From Desulfovibrio aminophilus DSM 12254 (GTDB lineage: Bacteria > Desulfobacterota > Desulfovibrionia > Desulfovibrionales > Desulfovibrionaceae), in assembly GCF_000422565.1 (NCBI RefSeq), contig NZ_KE383875.1, forward strand, positions 343,545-407,544: a stretch of DNA of 64,000 bases. The letters run 5' to 3'. A program made the translations under genes and the position numbers. Position 1 is the stretch's first letter, and each line of letters begins with the position of its first letter. Below, piece after piece: positions 1 to 9,378 of this stretch. The notes below the pieces were generated by a model, which saw only the letters and a program-made list of their open reading frames with translations, was not told the origin of the DNA and searched no databases.

Positions 1-1983
1 GTGGAGTTGGTGACCTCCTTGCGCCGGGCCGTGGGCGACGCCGCGGGCGACATGCGGGCCTTCACCCTCTCCCAGGACGCGGCCTGCCTCCAGGACGCCG
101 CCGAAGCCATGGACGAGGTGGATCGGCTGCTCGGCGAGGCCGAAGAGCTGGGCAAGCGCGCGCCCGAACTTCAGATGTTGCGCCAGAGCCTCGATCCCAT
201 GCGTCAGGCCGCCGCCGAATACCGTAGCCGCATCGGGGAGGTGCGCAGCGTCAGCGAGACGGTCAAGAGTCAACGCGAGGAACTCTTCAAGTGGGCCGAG
301 GTCTTCGACGAGGGACTCACGAGTTTCCTGGAACTGGAGCATGCCCGCCTGGAGGAGGGCATCGAGGCCCACGCCGACCCCGCGGAGCTTTCCGGCCGTC
401 GAGCCAAGATCGCCCTGGCCACGGAGGTCATGGGACTGGCGGCCCGCATCCGGGAAACCAACTGGCGGGCCCAGGCCCTGCGCGACGCCTCCCTGGTTCA
501 GAGCGCCGGGGATCTGCACACCGACGCGGCCCAGCGGGTGCGGACGCTGCGCCAGTCGGCCTTCAAGGCCGAGGAGATCAAGCTCCTGGAGCCCATGCGT
601 ACGGCCTTGGAGCAATACCAAGCCAGCCAGGAAGCCGTGCTTGAAGGCGTACGCGCCATCGGCGCGGCCGGAACGGCCCTGGGCGTCACGGCCGAACATC
701 TCGAATCCCTCGCCGGCGAAACCGTACGCTCCGGCCTGTCCAGCTCCAAGACCTCCGCCCAATCCACCATGAACGAACTTTCCCGGTCCAGGACCGGCCT
801 TCTGATCGGCCTTGGCGCGGCTCTGCTCATAGGAGTCGCCGCGGCCGTGCTCATGACCCGCGCCGTTACCCTGCCGCTGGTGGAGGGCGTCGCCTTCGCC
901 AGGGCCGTCGCCGCCGGGAACCTGGACCGGGAACTGGCGATCGTGCGCCGGGACGAGATCGGCCATTTGGCCGAGGCCTTGCGTGAGATGGTCGCCACAC
1001 TCAAACGCAACCTGTCGGACATCCAGGCCAAGAGCGGCCAGGCCGACCGCGAGGCCGAAAACGCCCGCGCGGCATTGGCGCAGGCCAAGGCGGGCGAAGC
1101 CAGGGTGGCCGCGCTCATCGCCACCATGCGCGAAGCCGCGGGCGGGGTCGAAGACATCGCCGGGCGTGTTTCCGTGGCCGTGGCCGACCTCTCGGGCCGG
1201 GTGGACCTGACCGCCCGGGGGGCCGAGGTGCAGAAGGGGCGCATGGAGGAGATCGCCACGGCCATGCAGCAGATGAACGCGGCCGTGCTGGAGGTGGCCA
1301 AGAACGCCTCCCGGGCCTCCAGCAGCGCGGAAAACGCCAAATCCGAGGCCCACGAGGGCGCGGACATCGTCTGTCAGGCCATCGAGATCATCGGCCGAAC
1401 CGAACAGGCCACGGCCAAGCTGCGCGCGGACACCGCCGCCCTCGGGGAACAGGCCCAGGCCGTGGGCGGCGTGATCGGCGTCATCAACGACATCGCGGAC
1501 CAGACCAACCTGCTGGCCCTGAACGCGGCCATCGAGGCCGCCCGCGCGGGCGAGGCCGGGCGAGGCTTCGCGGTGGTGGCCGACGAGGTGCGCAAGCTGG
1601 CCGAGATGACCATGCGGGCCACCGGGGAGGTGGGCGAGAAGATCAGCGCCATCCGCGAGGCCACCAGCAGCAACATCGCCAGCGTGGAGACCACCGCGGC
1701 CACCGTGGCCCAGGCCGCCGCCCTGAGCCGGGACTCGGGCCGGGCCCTGGATCGCATCGCCGCCCTGGCCCTGGACAGCGCCAACCAGGTCCAGGGCATC
1801 GCCGCGGCGGCCGAACAACAGTCGGTGGCCACCGAACGCATCCATCAGGCCGTGGAGGAAGTGGGACAGATCACGCGCGAGACCTCCGACGGCATGACCC
1901 GTTCCGAGCAGGCCACAGCCCAGCTCTCCACGCTCACCGGCAACCTCAAGGATCTCATCCGGGAACTGAACGAGCAGGGGTGA
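1..1983 (+). CDS. Methyl-accepting chemotaxis protein (5' end probably cut by the window)
   Basis: Chemoreceptor that passes a periplasmic signal to CheA/CheW. The visible 660 residues begin with about 265 residues of Ala/Glu/Leu-rich helix, which suggests a helical-bundle (HBM-like) sensor. A transmembrane segment follows at about 267-288, then HAMP at about 289-341. The signalling hairpin contains the tip motif [20 protein letters not shown] near residues 498-517. Family members normally start with a short cytoplasmic tail and a first membrane helix. Neither is present, and the reading frame is open to base 1, so the true start probably lies upstream and the GTG at base 1 may be internal. 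No CheB/CheR docking pentapeptide is seen at the C-terminus (ends ELNEQG). The ligand cannot be told from the sequence. Confidence 0.9.
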   Translation: MELVTSLRRAVGDAAGDMRAFTLSQDAACLQDAAEAMDEVDRLLGEAEELGKRAPELQMLRQSLDPMRQAAAEYRSRIGEVRSVSETVKSQREELFKWAEVFDEGLTSFLELEHARLEEGIEAHADPAELSGRRAKIALATEVMGLAARIRETNWRAQALRDASLVQSAGDLHTDAAQRVRTLRQSAFKAEEIKLLEPMRTALEQYQASQEAVLEGVRAIGAAGTALGVTAEHLESLAGETVRSGLSSSKTSAQSTMNELSRSRTGLLIGLGAALLIGVAAAVLMTRAVTLPLVEGVAFARAVAAGNLDRELAIVRRDEIGHLAEALREMVATLKRNLSDIQAKSGQADREAENARAALAQAKAGEARVAALIATMREAAGGVEDIAGRVSVAVADLSGRVDLTARGAEVQKGRMEEIATAMQQMNAAVLEVAKNASRASSSAENAKSEAHEGADIVCQAIEIIGRTEQATAKLRADTAALGEQAQAVGGVIGVINDIADQTNLLALNAAIEAARAGEAGRGFAVVADEVRKLAEMTMRATGEVGEKISAIREATSSNIASVETTAATVAQAAALSRDSGRALDRIAALALDSANQVQGIAAAAEQQSVATERIHQAVEEVGQITRETSDGMTRSEQATAQLSTLTGNLKDLIRELNEQG

Positions 1984-1986
1984 TCG

Positions 1987-2020
1987 GCGGTCGGCCGGCG
2001 GCCTGGGGTTCGCCGACCGC
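1987..2020 (+). terminator. Possible stem-loop after the chemoreceptor gene
   Basis: A 9-base inverted repeat (GCGGTCGGC at 1987-1995, GCCGACCGC at 2012-2020) with a 16-base loop starts a few bases after the stop codon. There is no T-run, so it may be a weak or Rho-assisted terminator or a 3'-end stabiliser. Confidence 0.4.
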
Positions 2021-2118
2021 ACGGGACAAAGGTCGCTCACTCCTCCGAAAAGGCCTTGGCCCCGGGATTTTCGTGGACTATCCTCGCTCCCGTGTGGTGA
2101 AAGCACGGAGGTGACGAC

Positions 2119-3003
2119 ATGCGAGAGGGTTTCATCCCGGCTCCCGGCGGCAGGGTTTTCTACCGGATCATCGGCCAGGACGCGATCGGCGTTCCGCTGC
2201 TGGCGCTGCACGGCGGCCCCGGCATCCCGCATGACTATCTGGAGCCGCTGGAGGCTCTGGCCGACGAGCGGCCCGTGGTCTTCTACGACCAGCTCGGCTG
2301 CGGCGAATCTGACCGGCCGGGCGACCTTTCCCTTTACACCCTGCCCCGCTTCGTGGAAGAACTCGCGGCCGTGCGCCGTGAGCTCGGCCTGGAGCGGGTG
2401 CACCTCCTCGGCCAGTCCTGGGGCTGCATGCTGGCCGTGGAATACATGTTGGTAAGCCGTCCCGCCGGGGTGGCGAGCCTGGTGCTCTGCGGCCCTTGCC
2501 TCGACTCGCGGCGCTTCGCCGAAGACCAGCGCGTCCATCTCGAACACATGCCCGAGGCCGTGCGCGAAGCGGTTCTGAAGGCGGAGGCGTCCGGCGACTT
2601 CACCGCGCCCGACTACCAGGCGGCCATCATGGAGTACTACCGGAAACACGTCTGCCGCCTGGACCCCTGGCCCGAGTGCTTGAATCGGGCCGTGGAGAAA
2701 ATGAACCCGGCGATCTATGAACACATGTGGGGACCGAGCGAATTCACCGCCCGGGGCACGCTCAGGAACCACGGCCGAACCGAGGAGTTGGGGGCGATCG
2801 ATGCCCCCGTCCTGTTCACCTGCGGCCGCCTGGACGAAGCGCGGCCGGAGACCGCGGAGGAATACCGAGCCAGCATTCCCGGAGCCGAGCTGCGGATCTT
2901 CGAGGACGCCTCCCACGAACACCACCTGGAACAGACCGAAGCCTTTCTCGCCGCCGTGGCCGATTTCCTGCGGCGGGCCGACGAATCCGTGAGGCGGTCC
3001 TGA
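2119..3003 (+). CDS. Alpha/beta hydrolase, proline iminopeptidase-like
   Basis: Cytoplasmic serine hydrolase of the prolyl-aminopeptidase/tricorn-interacting-factor group, which removes N-terminal residues, often proline, from short peptides. It has the oxyanion-hole motif HGGPG at residues 31-35, YDQLGCGES at 56-64 and the nucleophile elbow GQSWG with Ser100. A C-terminal DASHEHH supplies the likely catalytic histidine. The length (294 residues) is usual for the family. The ATG at 2119 is preceded by GGAGG at 2108-2112. There is no signal peptide. The exact substrate is uncertain because this fold also includes esterases and haloperoxidase-like enzymes. It is a single gene, separated by 135 bases from the chemoreceptor. 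Confidence 0.8.
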   Translation: MREGFIPAPGGRVFYRIIGQDAIGVPLLALHGGPGIPHDYLEPLEALADERPVVFYDQLGCGESDRPGDLSLYTLPRFVEELAAVRRELGLERVHLLGQSWGCMLAVEYMLVSRPAGVASLVLCGPCLDSRRFAEDQRVHLEHMPEAVREAVLKAEASGDFTAPDYQAAIMEYYRKHVCRLDPWPECLNRAVEKMNPAIYEHMWGPSEFTARGTLRNHGRTEELGAIDAPVLFTCGRLDEARPETAEEYRASIPGAELRIFEDASHEHHLEQTEAFLAAVADFLRRADESVRRS

Positions 3004-3055
3004 GCAGCACCGCGCGGACGAGAAGAGAACACACTCAGCACATGGAGCCGATCCC

Positions 3056-4459
3056 ATGAAATCCCGCACCGAACACGACTTTCTCGGCGAGAGGGAGATT
3101 CCTTCCGGCGCCTATTACGGCATCCAGACCCTGCGCGCCGTGGAGAACTTCAACATCTCCCGCCGCTCCATCTCCCACTGGCCCGAGATGATCACGGCCC
3201 TGGCCCAGGTGAAGAAGGCCGCGGCCACGGCCAACATGCAACTCGGCGTGGTCCCGGCCGAGATCGGCGGGGCCATCCGCTCCGCCTGCGACGAAATCAT
3301 CGCGGGCAGCCTCCACGACCAGTTCCCCGTGGACTGCATCCAGGGCGGCGCGGGCACCTCCACGAACATGAACGCCAACGAGGTCATCGCCAACCGCGCC
3401 CTGGAACTCCTGGGGCGCGAGAAGGGCCAGTACGAGCACTGCCACCCGAACAACCACGTGAACTGCTGCCAGTCCACCAACGACGTCTATCCCACGGCCT
3501 TCCGTCTGGCCCTGTACAACGACCTGACCGCGCTCACGGGCGACATGGCCCATCTGCAGGAGGGATTCGCCAACAAGGGCGAGGAGTTCGCCGACGTGCT
3601 CAAGATGGGCCGGACCCAGCTTCAGGACGCCGTGCCCATGACCCTGGGCCAGGAGTTCTCGGCCTACGCCACGACCCTGGGCGAGGACATCTGCCGCGTG
3701 CGCGAGGCCCGCGACTTGGTCCTGGAGATCAACCTCGGGGCCACGGCCATCGGCACCGGGATCAACTCCCCCGAGGGCTACGCCCGCCTGGCCACCGAGG
3801 CCCTGCGCGAGCAGACCGGCCTGCCCTTCGTCACCTCGCCGAACCTGGTGGAGGCCACCTGGGACACCGGGGCCTACGTGCAGGTCTCCGGCGTGCTCAA
3901 GCGCGTGGCCGTGAAGCTCTCCAAGATCTGCAACGACCTGCGGCTGCTCTCCTCCGGCCCTCGCGCGGGCCTGAACGAGATCAACCTGCCCAAGATGCAG
4001 CCCGGTTCCTCGATCATGCCCGGCAAGGTCAATCCCGTGATTCCCGAAGTGGTCAACCAGGTGGCCTACGACATCATCGGCAAGGACGTGACCGTGTCTC
4101 TGGCGGCCGAGGGCGGCCAGCTGGAGCTGAACGTCATGGAGCCGGTCATCGTCAACTGCCTGTTCCAGGGCATCGACATGCTCCGCCGCGCCTGCCGCGT
4201 GCTGCGCGACCGCTGCGTGGACGGCATCACCGCCAACCGCGACGACTGCCGCCGGATGGTCGAGAACAGCATCGGCATCATCACCGCCCTCAACCCGCTC
4301 ATCGGCTACGAGAAGTCCGCCGCCGTGGCCAGGGAGGCGCTGGAGACCGGCGCGTCCGTCTACGACCTGGTCCTCAAATACAAGCTGCTGAGCAAGGAAA
4401 AGATGGACGAGGTGCTTTCACCCGAAAACATGATGCGGCCACGCTTCATCGGGAGCTGA
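3056..4459 (+). CDS. aspA: Aspartate ammonia-lyase (aspartase)
   Basis: Cytoplasmic enzyme that reversibly deaminates L-aspartate to fumarate and ammonia, a source of fumarate as electron acceptor or carbon. The 467 residues match the aspartase/fumarase superfamily, with the signature GSSIMPGKVNPV near residue 318. The following residues IPEVVNQVAYDIIG are aspartase-like; class II fumarases usually read NPTQ at that point. The substrate-loop motif TSTNMNANEVIANRA is near residue 100. The start at 3056 is preceded by GGAG. It is convergent with the nucleoside permease gene, with only 12 bases between them. Confidence 0.92.
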   Translation: MKSRTEHDFLGEREIPSGAYYGIQTLRAVENFNISRRSISHWPEMITALAQVKKAAATANMQLGVVPAEIGGAIRSACDEIIAGSLHDQFPVDCIQGGAGTSTNMNANEVIANRALELLGREKGQYEHCHPNNHVNCCQSTNDVYPTAFRLALYNDLTALTGDMAHLQEGFANKGEEFADVLKMGRTQLQDAVPMTLGQEFSAYATTLGEDICRVREARDLVLEINLGATAIGTGINSPEGYARLATEALREQTGLPFVTSPNLVEATWDTGAYVQVSGVLKRVAVKLSKICNDLRLLSSGPRAGLNEINLPKMQPGSSIMPGKVNPVIPEVVNQVAYDIIGKDVTVSLAAEGGQLELNVMEPVIVNCLFQGIDMLRRACRVLRDRCVDGITANRDDCRRMVENSIGIITALNPLIGYEKSAAVAREALETGASVYDLVLKYKLLSKEKMDEVLSPENMMRPRFIGS

Positions 4460-4471
4460 CGAGGCCGGGGC

Positions 4472-5401
4472 TCAGCCTTCCCGGCTGAACGGGCGGCCCA
4501 GGTCGGCCGGGGCGTTGCCGAGACGCCGCAGACGCTCCAGCCGGTTGGACGCCGCCAGCACGAGCAGGGTCAGGACGTAGGGCAGGACGCGCAGGATCCA
4601 GACCGGGACCGCGTCCAGTCCCGCTGCCTGGAAGTAGAACTGGAGGGCCGAGAGCCCGCCGAAGAGGAGCGCGCCCACGGCCACCCGGCCGGGCCGCCAG
4701 CCGGCGAAGACGACCATGGCGATGGCGATGTAGCCCTGGCCCGCGCTCATGCCGTCCTTCCAGCCCGGGGTGAAGCAGAGCGAGAGGTAGGCCCCGGCCA
4801 GACCGGCCAGACACCCGCCGAAGAGCACGCAGAGGCTGCGCGTCAGCCGCACCGGCACGCCCGCCGCGTCCGCGGCCTGGGCGTTCTCGCCCGAGGCCCG
4901 CACGGCCAGACCGGCGCGGGTGCGCGCGAGGAACCAGCAGACCAGGGGCAGCAGGACATAGGCCGCGTAGGCCAGGGGCGGCTGGCGGAACAGGACGTCG
5001 CCCAGCGCCGGGATGTCCGCCAGCAGCGGCATGTCGTACGACGGCAGGCGCAGACCCTGGCCGCCGATCCAGGCCCGGCCCAGGAAGCTCGTGCCGCCTA
5101 TGCCGAGCAGACCCACGGCCAGGCCGGAAAGCACCTGGTCCGCCCCGCAGCCCACGCTGAACAGGGCGTGCAGCGAGGCCAGGGCCATGCCCGCCAGGGC
5201 GGCCGCGCCCACGGCGGCCAGGGGATCGCCCGTGGCCGCGCCCACCGCGAATCCCGCCAGGGCCCCGGCCAGCATCATGCCCTCCAGGCCCAGGTTGAGC
5301 ACCCCGCCGCGCTCGGAAAGCGCCTCGCCCAGGGCCGCCAGGAGCACGGCGATGGAGGACTTCACCGCGATCTGGGCCACCAGGATCAGGTCATTGCCCA
5401 C
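4472..5401 (-). CDS. ABC transporter permease, BMP/nucleoside family (second permease)
   Basis: Inner-membrane permease of 309 residues, built of about 8-10 hydrophobic helices in the BPD_transp_2 (sugar/nucleoside permease) style. It pairs with the permease at 5391-6470, the double ATPase at 6467-7954 and the BMP-family binding protein at 8003-9097. The order binding protein, ATPase, permease, permease is that of known guanosine/purine nucleoside importers such as B. subtilis NupNOPQ, in which this gene takes the NupQ position. The GTG start at 5401 is preceded by GGAGG and overlaps the end of the preceding permease by 11 bases, which suggests translational coupling. The substrate is inferred from family and operon only. 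Confidence 0.85.
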   Translation of the reverse strand: MGNDLILVAQIAVKSSIAVLLAALGEALSERGGVLNLGLEGMMLAGALAGFAVGAATGDPLAAVGAAALAGMALASLHALFSVGCGADQVLSGLAVGLLGIGGTSFLGRAWIGGQGLRLPSYDMPLLADIPALGDVLFRQPPLAYAAYVLLPLVCWFLARTRAGLAVRASGENAQAADAAGVPVRLTRSLCVLFGGCLAGLAGAYLSLCFTPGWKDGMSAGQGYIAIAMVVFAGWRPGRVAVGALLFGGLSALQFYFQAAGLDAVPVWILRVLPYVLTLLVLAASNRLERLRRLGNAPADLGRPFSREG

Positions 5402-6470
5402 GGCCGCCTCCGTCCGCGCCGCCCAGGACCACGCGGCGGCCCGAAATCCACTCGCCCAGAAGCAGGCCGAAGAGGAGCGCGGCCTCGATCACCGCAACCA
5501 CGGCCCCGGGCAGGCCCAGGGCGGTCTGGAGTTGGTCCCCGCCGACCTCCGCCGCGCCCAGGAACACGGCCGCCGGAACCACGGCCAGGGGGTGCAGCCG
5601 GGCCAGGAAGGCCACGATGATGCCGTCGAAGCCGTAGCCCGAGGCCAGGCCGTCCTGGAGGCGGTGCTGCATGCCCAGGACCTCGCAGGCCCCGGCCAGC
5701 CCGGCCAGGGCCCCGGAAAGACAGAGGGCCAGGACCGTGATCCGCTCCACCCGGAACCCGCCGTAGCGCGCGGCGGACGGGCTGTGGCCGATGATCCGGG
5801 CCCGGTAGCCGAAACCCGTGCGCCGGAGGAGGAACAGGAGGAGCGCGGCGCAGGCCAGGGCCAGGGCCAGCCCCAGATGCAGGCGGGTGCCGGGCCAGAC
5901 CGGCAGGAAGGAGGCGGCGGGCAGCTCGGCCGTGCCCGGGAAGCCGAACCCGGCCGGATCGCGCCAGGGGCCGAAATAGAGGTGCTCCATGAAGATCACG
6001 GCCACGTAGTTCAGGAGCAGGGTGGAGAGGATCTCGTTGACCCCGCAGCGGGTCTTGAGCAGCGCGGCCAACCCGGCCCAGAGCCCGCCCAGGAGGGCCC
6101 CGGCCAGGAGGCAGGCCGGGATCAGGGCCCAGGGACCGGCCTCGGGCCAGAGCCGCAGCCCCACCAGGCCCGCGCCGACCGCGCCGAACACGAACTGGCC
6201 CTCGGCTCCGATGTTCCAGACCTGGAGCGAGCAGCACAGGGCCACGGCCAGGCCGGTGAGGGTCAAGGGCGCGGCCTTGAGCAGTACCTCGGTGAAGGCC
6301 CCGGGATACCCGAGCGCGCCCCGGATCATGGCCGCGTAGGCCGCCAGGGGGTCGGCTCCGAGCGCGGCGAAGGCCGCCGCGCCGAGGACCAGGGCCAGGA
6401 CCAGGGCCGCTCCCGTGGCCGGGAGCCCGCCCAGGGGCGGCGGGCCGTGACGCTTTTCCAAACGGATCAC
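5391..6470 (-). CDS. ABC transporter permease, BMP/nucleoside family (first permease)
   Basis: Inner-membrane permease of 359 residues, NupP-like, with about ten hydrophobic segments starting near residue 18. The conserved cytoplasmic stretch GANEIL-like appears here as RCGVNEILSTLLLNYVAV near residue 145, typical of nucleoside/sugar permeases. The GTG start shares a GTGA overlap with the stop of the ATPase gene at 6467-6470, so translation is probably coupled. The protein is one half of the heteromeric membrane channel with the permease at 4472-5401. Confidence 0.86.
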   Translation of the reverse strand: MIRLEKRHGPPPLGGLPATGAALVLALVLGAAAFAALGADPLAAYAAMIRGALGYPGAFTEVLLKAAPLTLTGLAVALCCSLQVWNIGAEGQFVFGAVGAGLVGLRLWPEAGPWALIPACLLAGALLGGLWAGLAALLKTRCGVNEILSTLLLNYVAVIFMEHLYFGPWRDPAGFGFPGTAELPAASFLPVWPGTRLHLGLALALACAALLLFLLRRTGFGYRARIIGHSPSAARYGGFRVERITVLALCLSGALAGLAGACEVLGMQHRLQDGLASGYGFDGIIVAFLARLHPLAVVPAAVFLGAAEVGGDQLQTALGLPGAVVAVIEAALLFGLLLGEWISGRRVVLGGADGGGRGQ

Positions 6471-7954
6471 GCGGCCTCCAGACCGGACATGAGCCGCCCC
6501 AGGACGTCCAGGGCCCCCGGCGCGCCGGAATCGACCCAGCCCGCCGGACGCCCGCGATAGAGGACCATCACCCGCGAGGCCAGGGCCAGGGCCTCCTCGG
6601 GGTCGCCGGTGAGCAGGATCACGGCCGCGTCGTCGGCCGCGCGCGCCAGGGCGGCGCGCACTTCGGCCACGGCGGACACGTCCAGGCCCTGGGTGGGCTG
6701 CTCCACCACCAGCAACGGAGCTTCCTTGTGGAGTTCTCGCGCCAGGATGAACTTCTGCAGATTGCCGCCGGACAGTTCGCGGGCCAGGGCTCCGGGACCG
6801 GAGGCCGCGATGCGGAACTCCTCGATGGCCCGACGCACGAGCCGGTCGGCCCCGGCGAAGTCCGGGAACAGGCTCCGGCCGCCGGGCGTGGTGAGCAGGA
6901 AATTCTCGCGCAGGGTCAGGTCCGGGACCGTGGCCTGACCGTGCCGGTCCTCGGGCACGAAGGCCACCCGCTCGCGTTCCGGCGGCCAGCGACGCGCGTC
7001 CATGTCCCGGCCCAGAAAAACGATCCGGCCGGACACAGGCGGCCGCACCCCGCCCAGAGCCTGGGCCAGGGCCTCCAGGCCGTTGCCGGCCACGGCCGTG
7101 ACCGCCACGATCTCCCCCTGTCGGGCCTCGATGTCGACACCGGAGAAGGCGGGCAGCCCCTGGGCGTCCGAGCCGCCCAGGCCCCGCGCGGAAAAGACCG
7201 TTTCGCCCGCCGCGCGCCGGAGCCGGGCCGGAGGCGTCCCGCTCTCCCCGCCCATCATGAGCCGGGCCAGTTCGGCGGGGTCCAGCTCCGAGGCCGGGCC
7301 CAGGTTGCGGGCCACCACCCGACCGCGCCGGAGTATGGAAACCTCGTCGGCGGCCAGGCCGATCTCCTCCAGCTTGTGGCTCACGAAGACCACGGCCCGG
7401 CCATCGGCGGCCAGACGGCGCAGCAGGGCGTAGAGTTCACGGATTTCCTCCGGGGCCAGCACCGAGGTGGGCTCGTCGAGAATGAGCACGCCCGCATCGC
7501 GGGCCAGGAGTTTGAGAATCTCCACCCGCTGGCGCTCGCCCATGGACAGGTCGTCGATGCGCCGCTCCGGCTCCACGGGGATGCCGAAGCGCTCGCCCAG
7601 ATCCCGGACCTCGCCGGGGCCGAGCAGGCGGCCCAGGGCCAGGGAAAGGTTCTCGACCACGCTCAGGGGGCCCACGAGCATGAAGCGCTGGTGGACCATG
7701 CCGATGCCCAGGCGCAGGGAGCGGGCCGGGGAGTCCAGGCGCACCGGGACCCCGCGCAGGAGGATGGTCCCGGCGTCCGGGCGGCGGCTCCCGGCCAGCA
7801 TGCCCATGAGCGTGCTCTTGCCCGCCCCGTTCTCGCCCAGCAGGGCGTGGACCCGGCCCGCGTACAGGTCCAGGTCCACGGCGTCGTTGGCCGTGAACGG
7901 CCCGAAGCGCTTGGTCAGGCCCCGGCAGGCGAGGAGCGGCGTGTCATGCGGCAT
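6467..7954 (-). CDS. ABC transporter ATP-binding protein with two nucleotide-binding domains (nucleoside importer)
   Basis: Tandem ABC ATPase of 495 residues that powers the nucleoside importer. Module 1 has a complete Walker A (GENGAGKST near residue 39), signature LSMGERQRVE near 135 and Walker B VLILDEPTSVLAP near 156. Module 2, from about residue 260, has a degenerate Walker A (AVAGNGLEALAQ, no Lys-Ser/Thr) but keeps the signature LSGGNLQKF. That asymmetry is normal for RbsA/NupO-type ATPases. The intrinsic terminator at 7959-7984 lies directly upstream and may lower its expression relative to the binding protein. No clear ribosome-binding site precedes the ATG at 7954. Confidence 0.88.
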   Translation of the reverse strand: MPHDTPLLACRGLTKRFGPFTANDAVDLDLYAGRVHALLGENGAGKSTLMGMLAGSRRPDAGTILLRGVPVRLDSPARSLRLGIGMVHQRFMLVGPLSVVENLSLALGRLLGPGEVRDLGERFGIPVEPERRIDDLSMGERQRVEILKLLARDAGVLILDEPTSVLAPEEIRELYALLRRLAADGRAVVFVSHKLEEIGLAADEVSILRRGRVVARNLGPASELDPAELARLMMGGESGTPPARLRRAAGETVFSARGLGGSDAQGLPAFSGVDIEARQGEIVAVTAVAGNGLEALAQALGGVRPPVSGRIVFLGRDMDARRWPPERERVAFVPEDRHGQATVPDLTLRENFLLTTPGGRSLFPDFAGADRLVRRAIEEFRIAASGPGALARELSGGNLQKFILARELHKEAPLLVVEQPTQGLDVSAVAEVRAALARAADDAAVILLTGDPEEALALASRVMVLYRGRPAGWVDSGAPGALDVLGRLMSGLEAA

Positions 7955-7958
7955 GGCG

Positions 7959-7984
7959 AAAAAGGGGACCGGAAGCCGGTCCCC
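7959..7984 (-). terminator. Intrinsic terminator/attenuator inside the nucleoside-importer operon
   Basis: On the minus strand a perfect 9-base-pair stem (GGGGACCGG / CCGGTCCCC) with a 3-base loop is followed directly by five T. It sits between the binding-protein gene and the ATPase gene. It would let most transcripts end after the binding protein, giving more of it than of the membrane components. Confidence 0.75.
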
Positions 7985-8002
7985 CGGTTGCGCGTCGGAA
8001 CG

Positions 8003-9097
8003 CTAGTTCGGCAGCTTGCCGCCGACGCCCTTGACGAACCACTGCATGGTCAGCAGATCCTTGTCCGAGGCCTTCTGGCCCGCGGCGATGCGTTCCTTGC
8101 CGGACTGGTCCAGGATGGGACCGGCGAAGGACTCGTCCTGGCCCTTCTCCATCCGGGCCGCCACGGCCTGGACCTTGTCGCGCACGGCCTGGGGCACGGC
8201 CTTGCCCAAGGGCGAAAGCCCGACGACCCCGTCCTCCATGCCGCCGAAGTACTCCACCGGCTTCCAGGTTCCGTCCAGAACCTTGCGGACCTGGTCCACA
8301 TAGACCCGGCCCCAGTGGAAGACCGTGGAGACCAGCGCGCAGTCCGCGCCGTAACGGGCCACGTCGTCGCAGTAGCCGACGGCGGCCACGCCCTTGGCGC
8401 AGGCGGCCTTGGCGCTGTCGGGCGTGTCGGCCATCTGGCGGATGAGGTCGTGGCCCCGGCCCGCCAGGGTTTCGGCCAGGGTGGTTTCGTTGACCGGATC
8501 GCGCCAGGCCTTGAGCCAGACCACGGTGTTCACCTTGGCCGGGTCGTGGGTGGCCTTGGCCTCGCCCAGGCCGCGCAGCAGGCCCAGGGTGAAGGCGTTG
8601 ATCCCGCGCACCACTTCGGGGATGGGCTGGGTGGCCACGGTGCCCACGTTCTTGTAGCCCATGAGTCCGGCCAGGTAGCCCGCCAGATACTCGGTCTGCT
8701 CGATGCGGATCATGTAGGTGCCCATGTTCGGCCGGGTCTTGTAGCCCGCGCAGTGCATGAACTTCACCTTGGGGAACTCCCCGGCCACCTTGTACATGGC
8801 GTCCATGTGCGTGAAGGTGGTGCCGAAGACGATGTCGCAGCCCTGCTGGGCGTAGGAGCGGATGACCCGCTCGGAGTCGGCCGGGCTCATGACGTTCTCG
8901 GTGTAGGACACCTCCACCTTGTCGCCCAGCTCCTTCTTGAGCTGTTCGATGCCCGCGTAATGGCTGGCGGTCCAGCCCTGGTCGTTGATCGTCTCCAGCA
9001 GCACGAAGGCCACCCGGACCTTGTTTCCCGCGAACGCGGCCGAGGCGGCCAGCAGCACCAGCGCGACGGCCAGCGCCGCCATGAGGATTCTCTTCAT
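8003..9097 (-). CDS. BMP-family (PnrA-like) nucleoside-binding protein of an ABC importer
   Basis: Periplasmic solute-binding protein of 364 residues that delivers nucleosides, probably purines, to the permeases encoded downstream. It starts MKRILMAALAVALVLLAASAAFA, a clear Sec signal with cleavage after AFA. The mature part carries the BMP-family features VRVAFVLLETINDQGWT and the aromatic WxxGWT-type ligand region. The ATG at 9097 is chosen because it gives the signal peptide and has AAGGAG upstream; a longer open frame to 9358 would place the signal internally. It is the first gene of its operon, divergent from the glutamine-importer operon. Confidence 0.88.
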   Translation of the reverse strand: MKRILMAALAVALVLLAASAAFAGNKVRVAFVLLETINDQGWTASHYAGIEQLKKELGDKVEVSYTENVMSPADSERVIRSYAQQGCDIVFGTTFTHMDAMYKVAGEFPKVKFMHCAGYKTRPNMGTYMIRIEQTEYLAGYLAGLMGYKNVGTVATQPIPEVVRGINAFTLGLLRGLGEAKATHDPAKVNTVVWLKAWRDPVNETTLAETLAGRGHDLIRQMADTPDSAKAACAKGVAAVGYCDDVARYGADCALVSTVFHWGRVYVDQVRKVLDGTWKPVEYFGGMEDGVVGLSPLGKAVPQAVRDKVQAVAARMEKGQDESFAGPILDQSGKERIAAGQKASDKDLLTMQWFVKGVGGKLPN

Positions 9098-9263
9098 CTC
9101 CCTCGCTCCTTGTTTGTCCGTGCGGGCGCATCCGGCCGCGCCGCTCCATCTGCGGACATACCCGATATTTCCCCGGCCCGCAAAGCCCTGGCATCCCGGC
9201 GGGATGCGCGGTGGAACCGATCGAGGGAGCGGAATCCAGGGGGAGTGATTCCCGATCGTTTTC

Positions 9264-9292
9264 TTGCTACTTGAACCGTCCTGCGACATACT
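9264..9292 (+). promoter_or_regulatory. Possible sigma-70 promoter of the glutamine-importer operon
   Basis: TTGCTA at 9264-9269 and CATACT at 9287-9292 are separated by 17 bases and lie 87 bases upstream of the binding-protein start. The match is moderate. The GC-rich hairpin at 9324-9342 would fall in the transcribed leader. Confidence 0.35.
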
Positions 9293-9323
9293 GCCCGCGC
9301 AGCGAAATACGGGCAGGCCGTTC

Positions 9324-9342
9324 CGCCCCTCAGCGAGGGGCG
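9324..9342 (+). promoter_or_regulatory. Leader hairpin upstream of the glutamine-binding-protein gene
   Basis: Perfect 8-base arms (CGCCCCTC / GAGGGGCG) around the loop AGC. With flanking TTCC and GGAA the stem can extend further. It lies 37 bases before the start codon and could stabilise the mRNA or bind a regulator. There is no T-run, so it is not a terminator. Confidence 0.4.
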
Positions 9343-9378
9343 TGGAATATCCCAGCAACCCGAACCCTGGAGAGCACC

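Noticed and set aside
3056..4459. Class II fumarase instead of aspartase
   Set aside because: The signature continues NPVIPEVVNQ, the aspartase form, rather than NPTQ.
6728..9274. Open frame of 848 codons on the plus strand opposite the nucleoside importer
   Set aside because: Its translation is low-complexity (Gly, His, Arg, Gln), has no domain and lies opposite three well-supported genes. It is a high-GC shadow.
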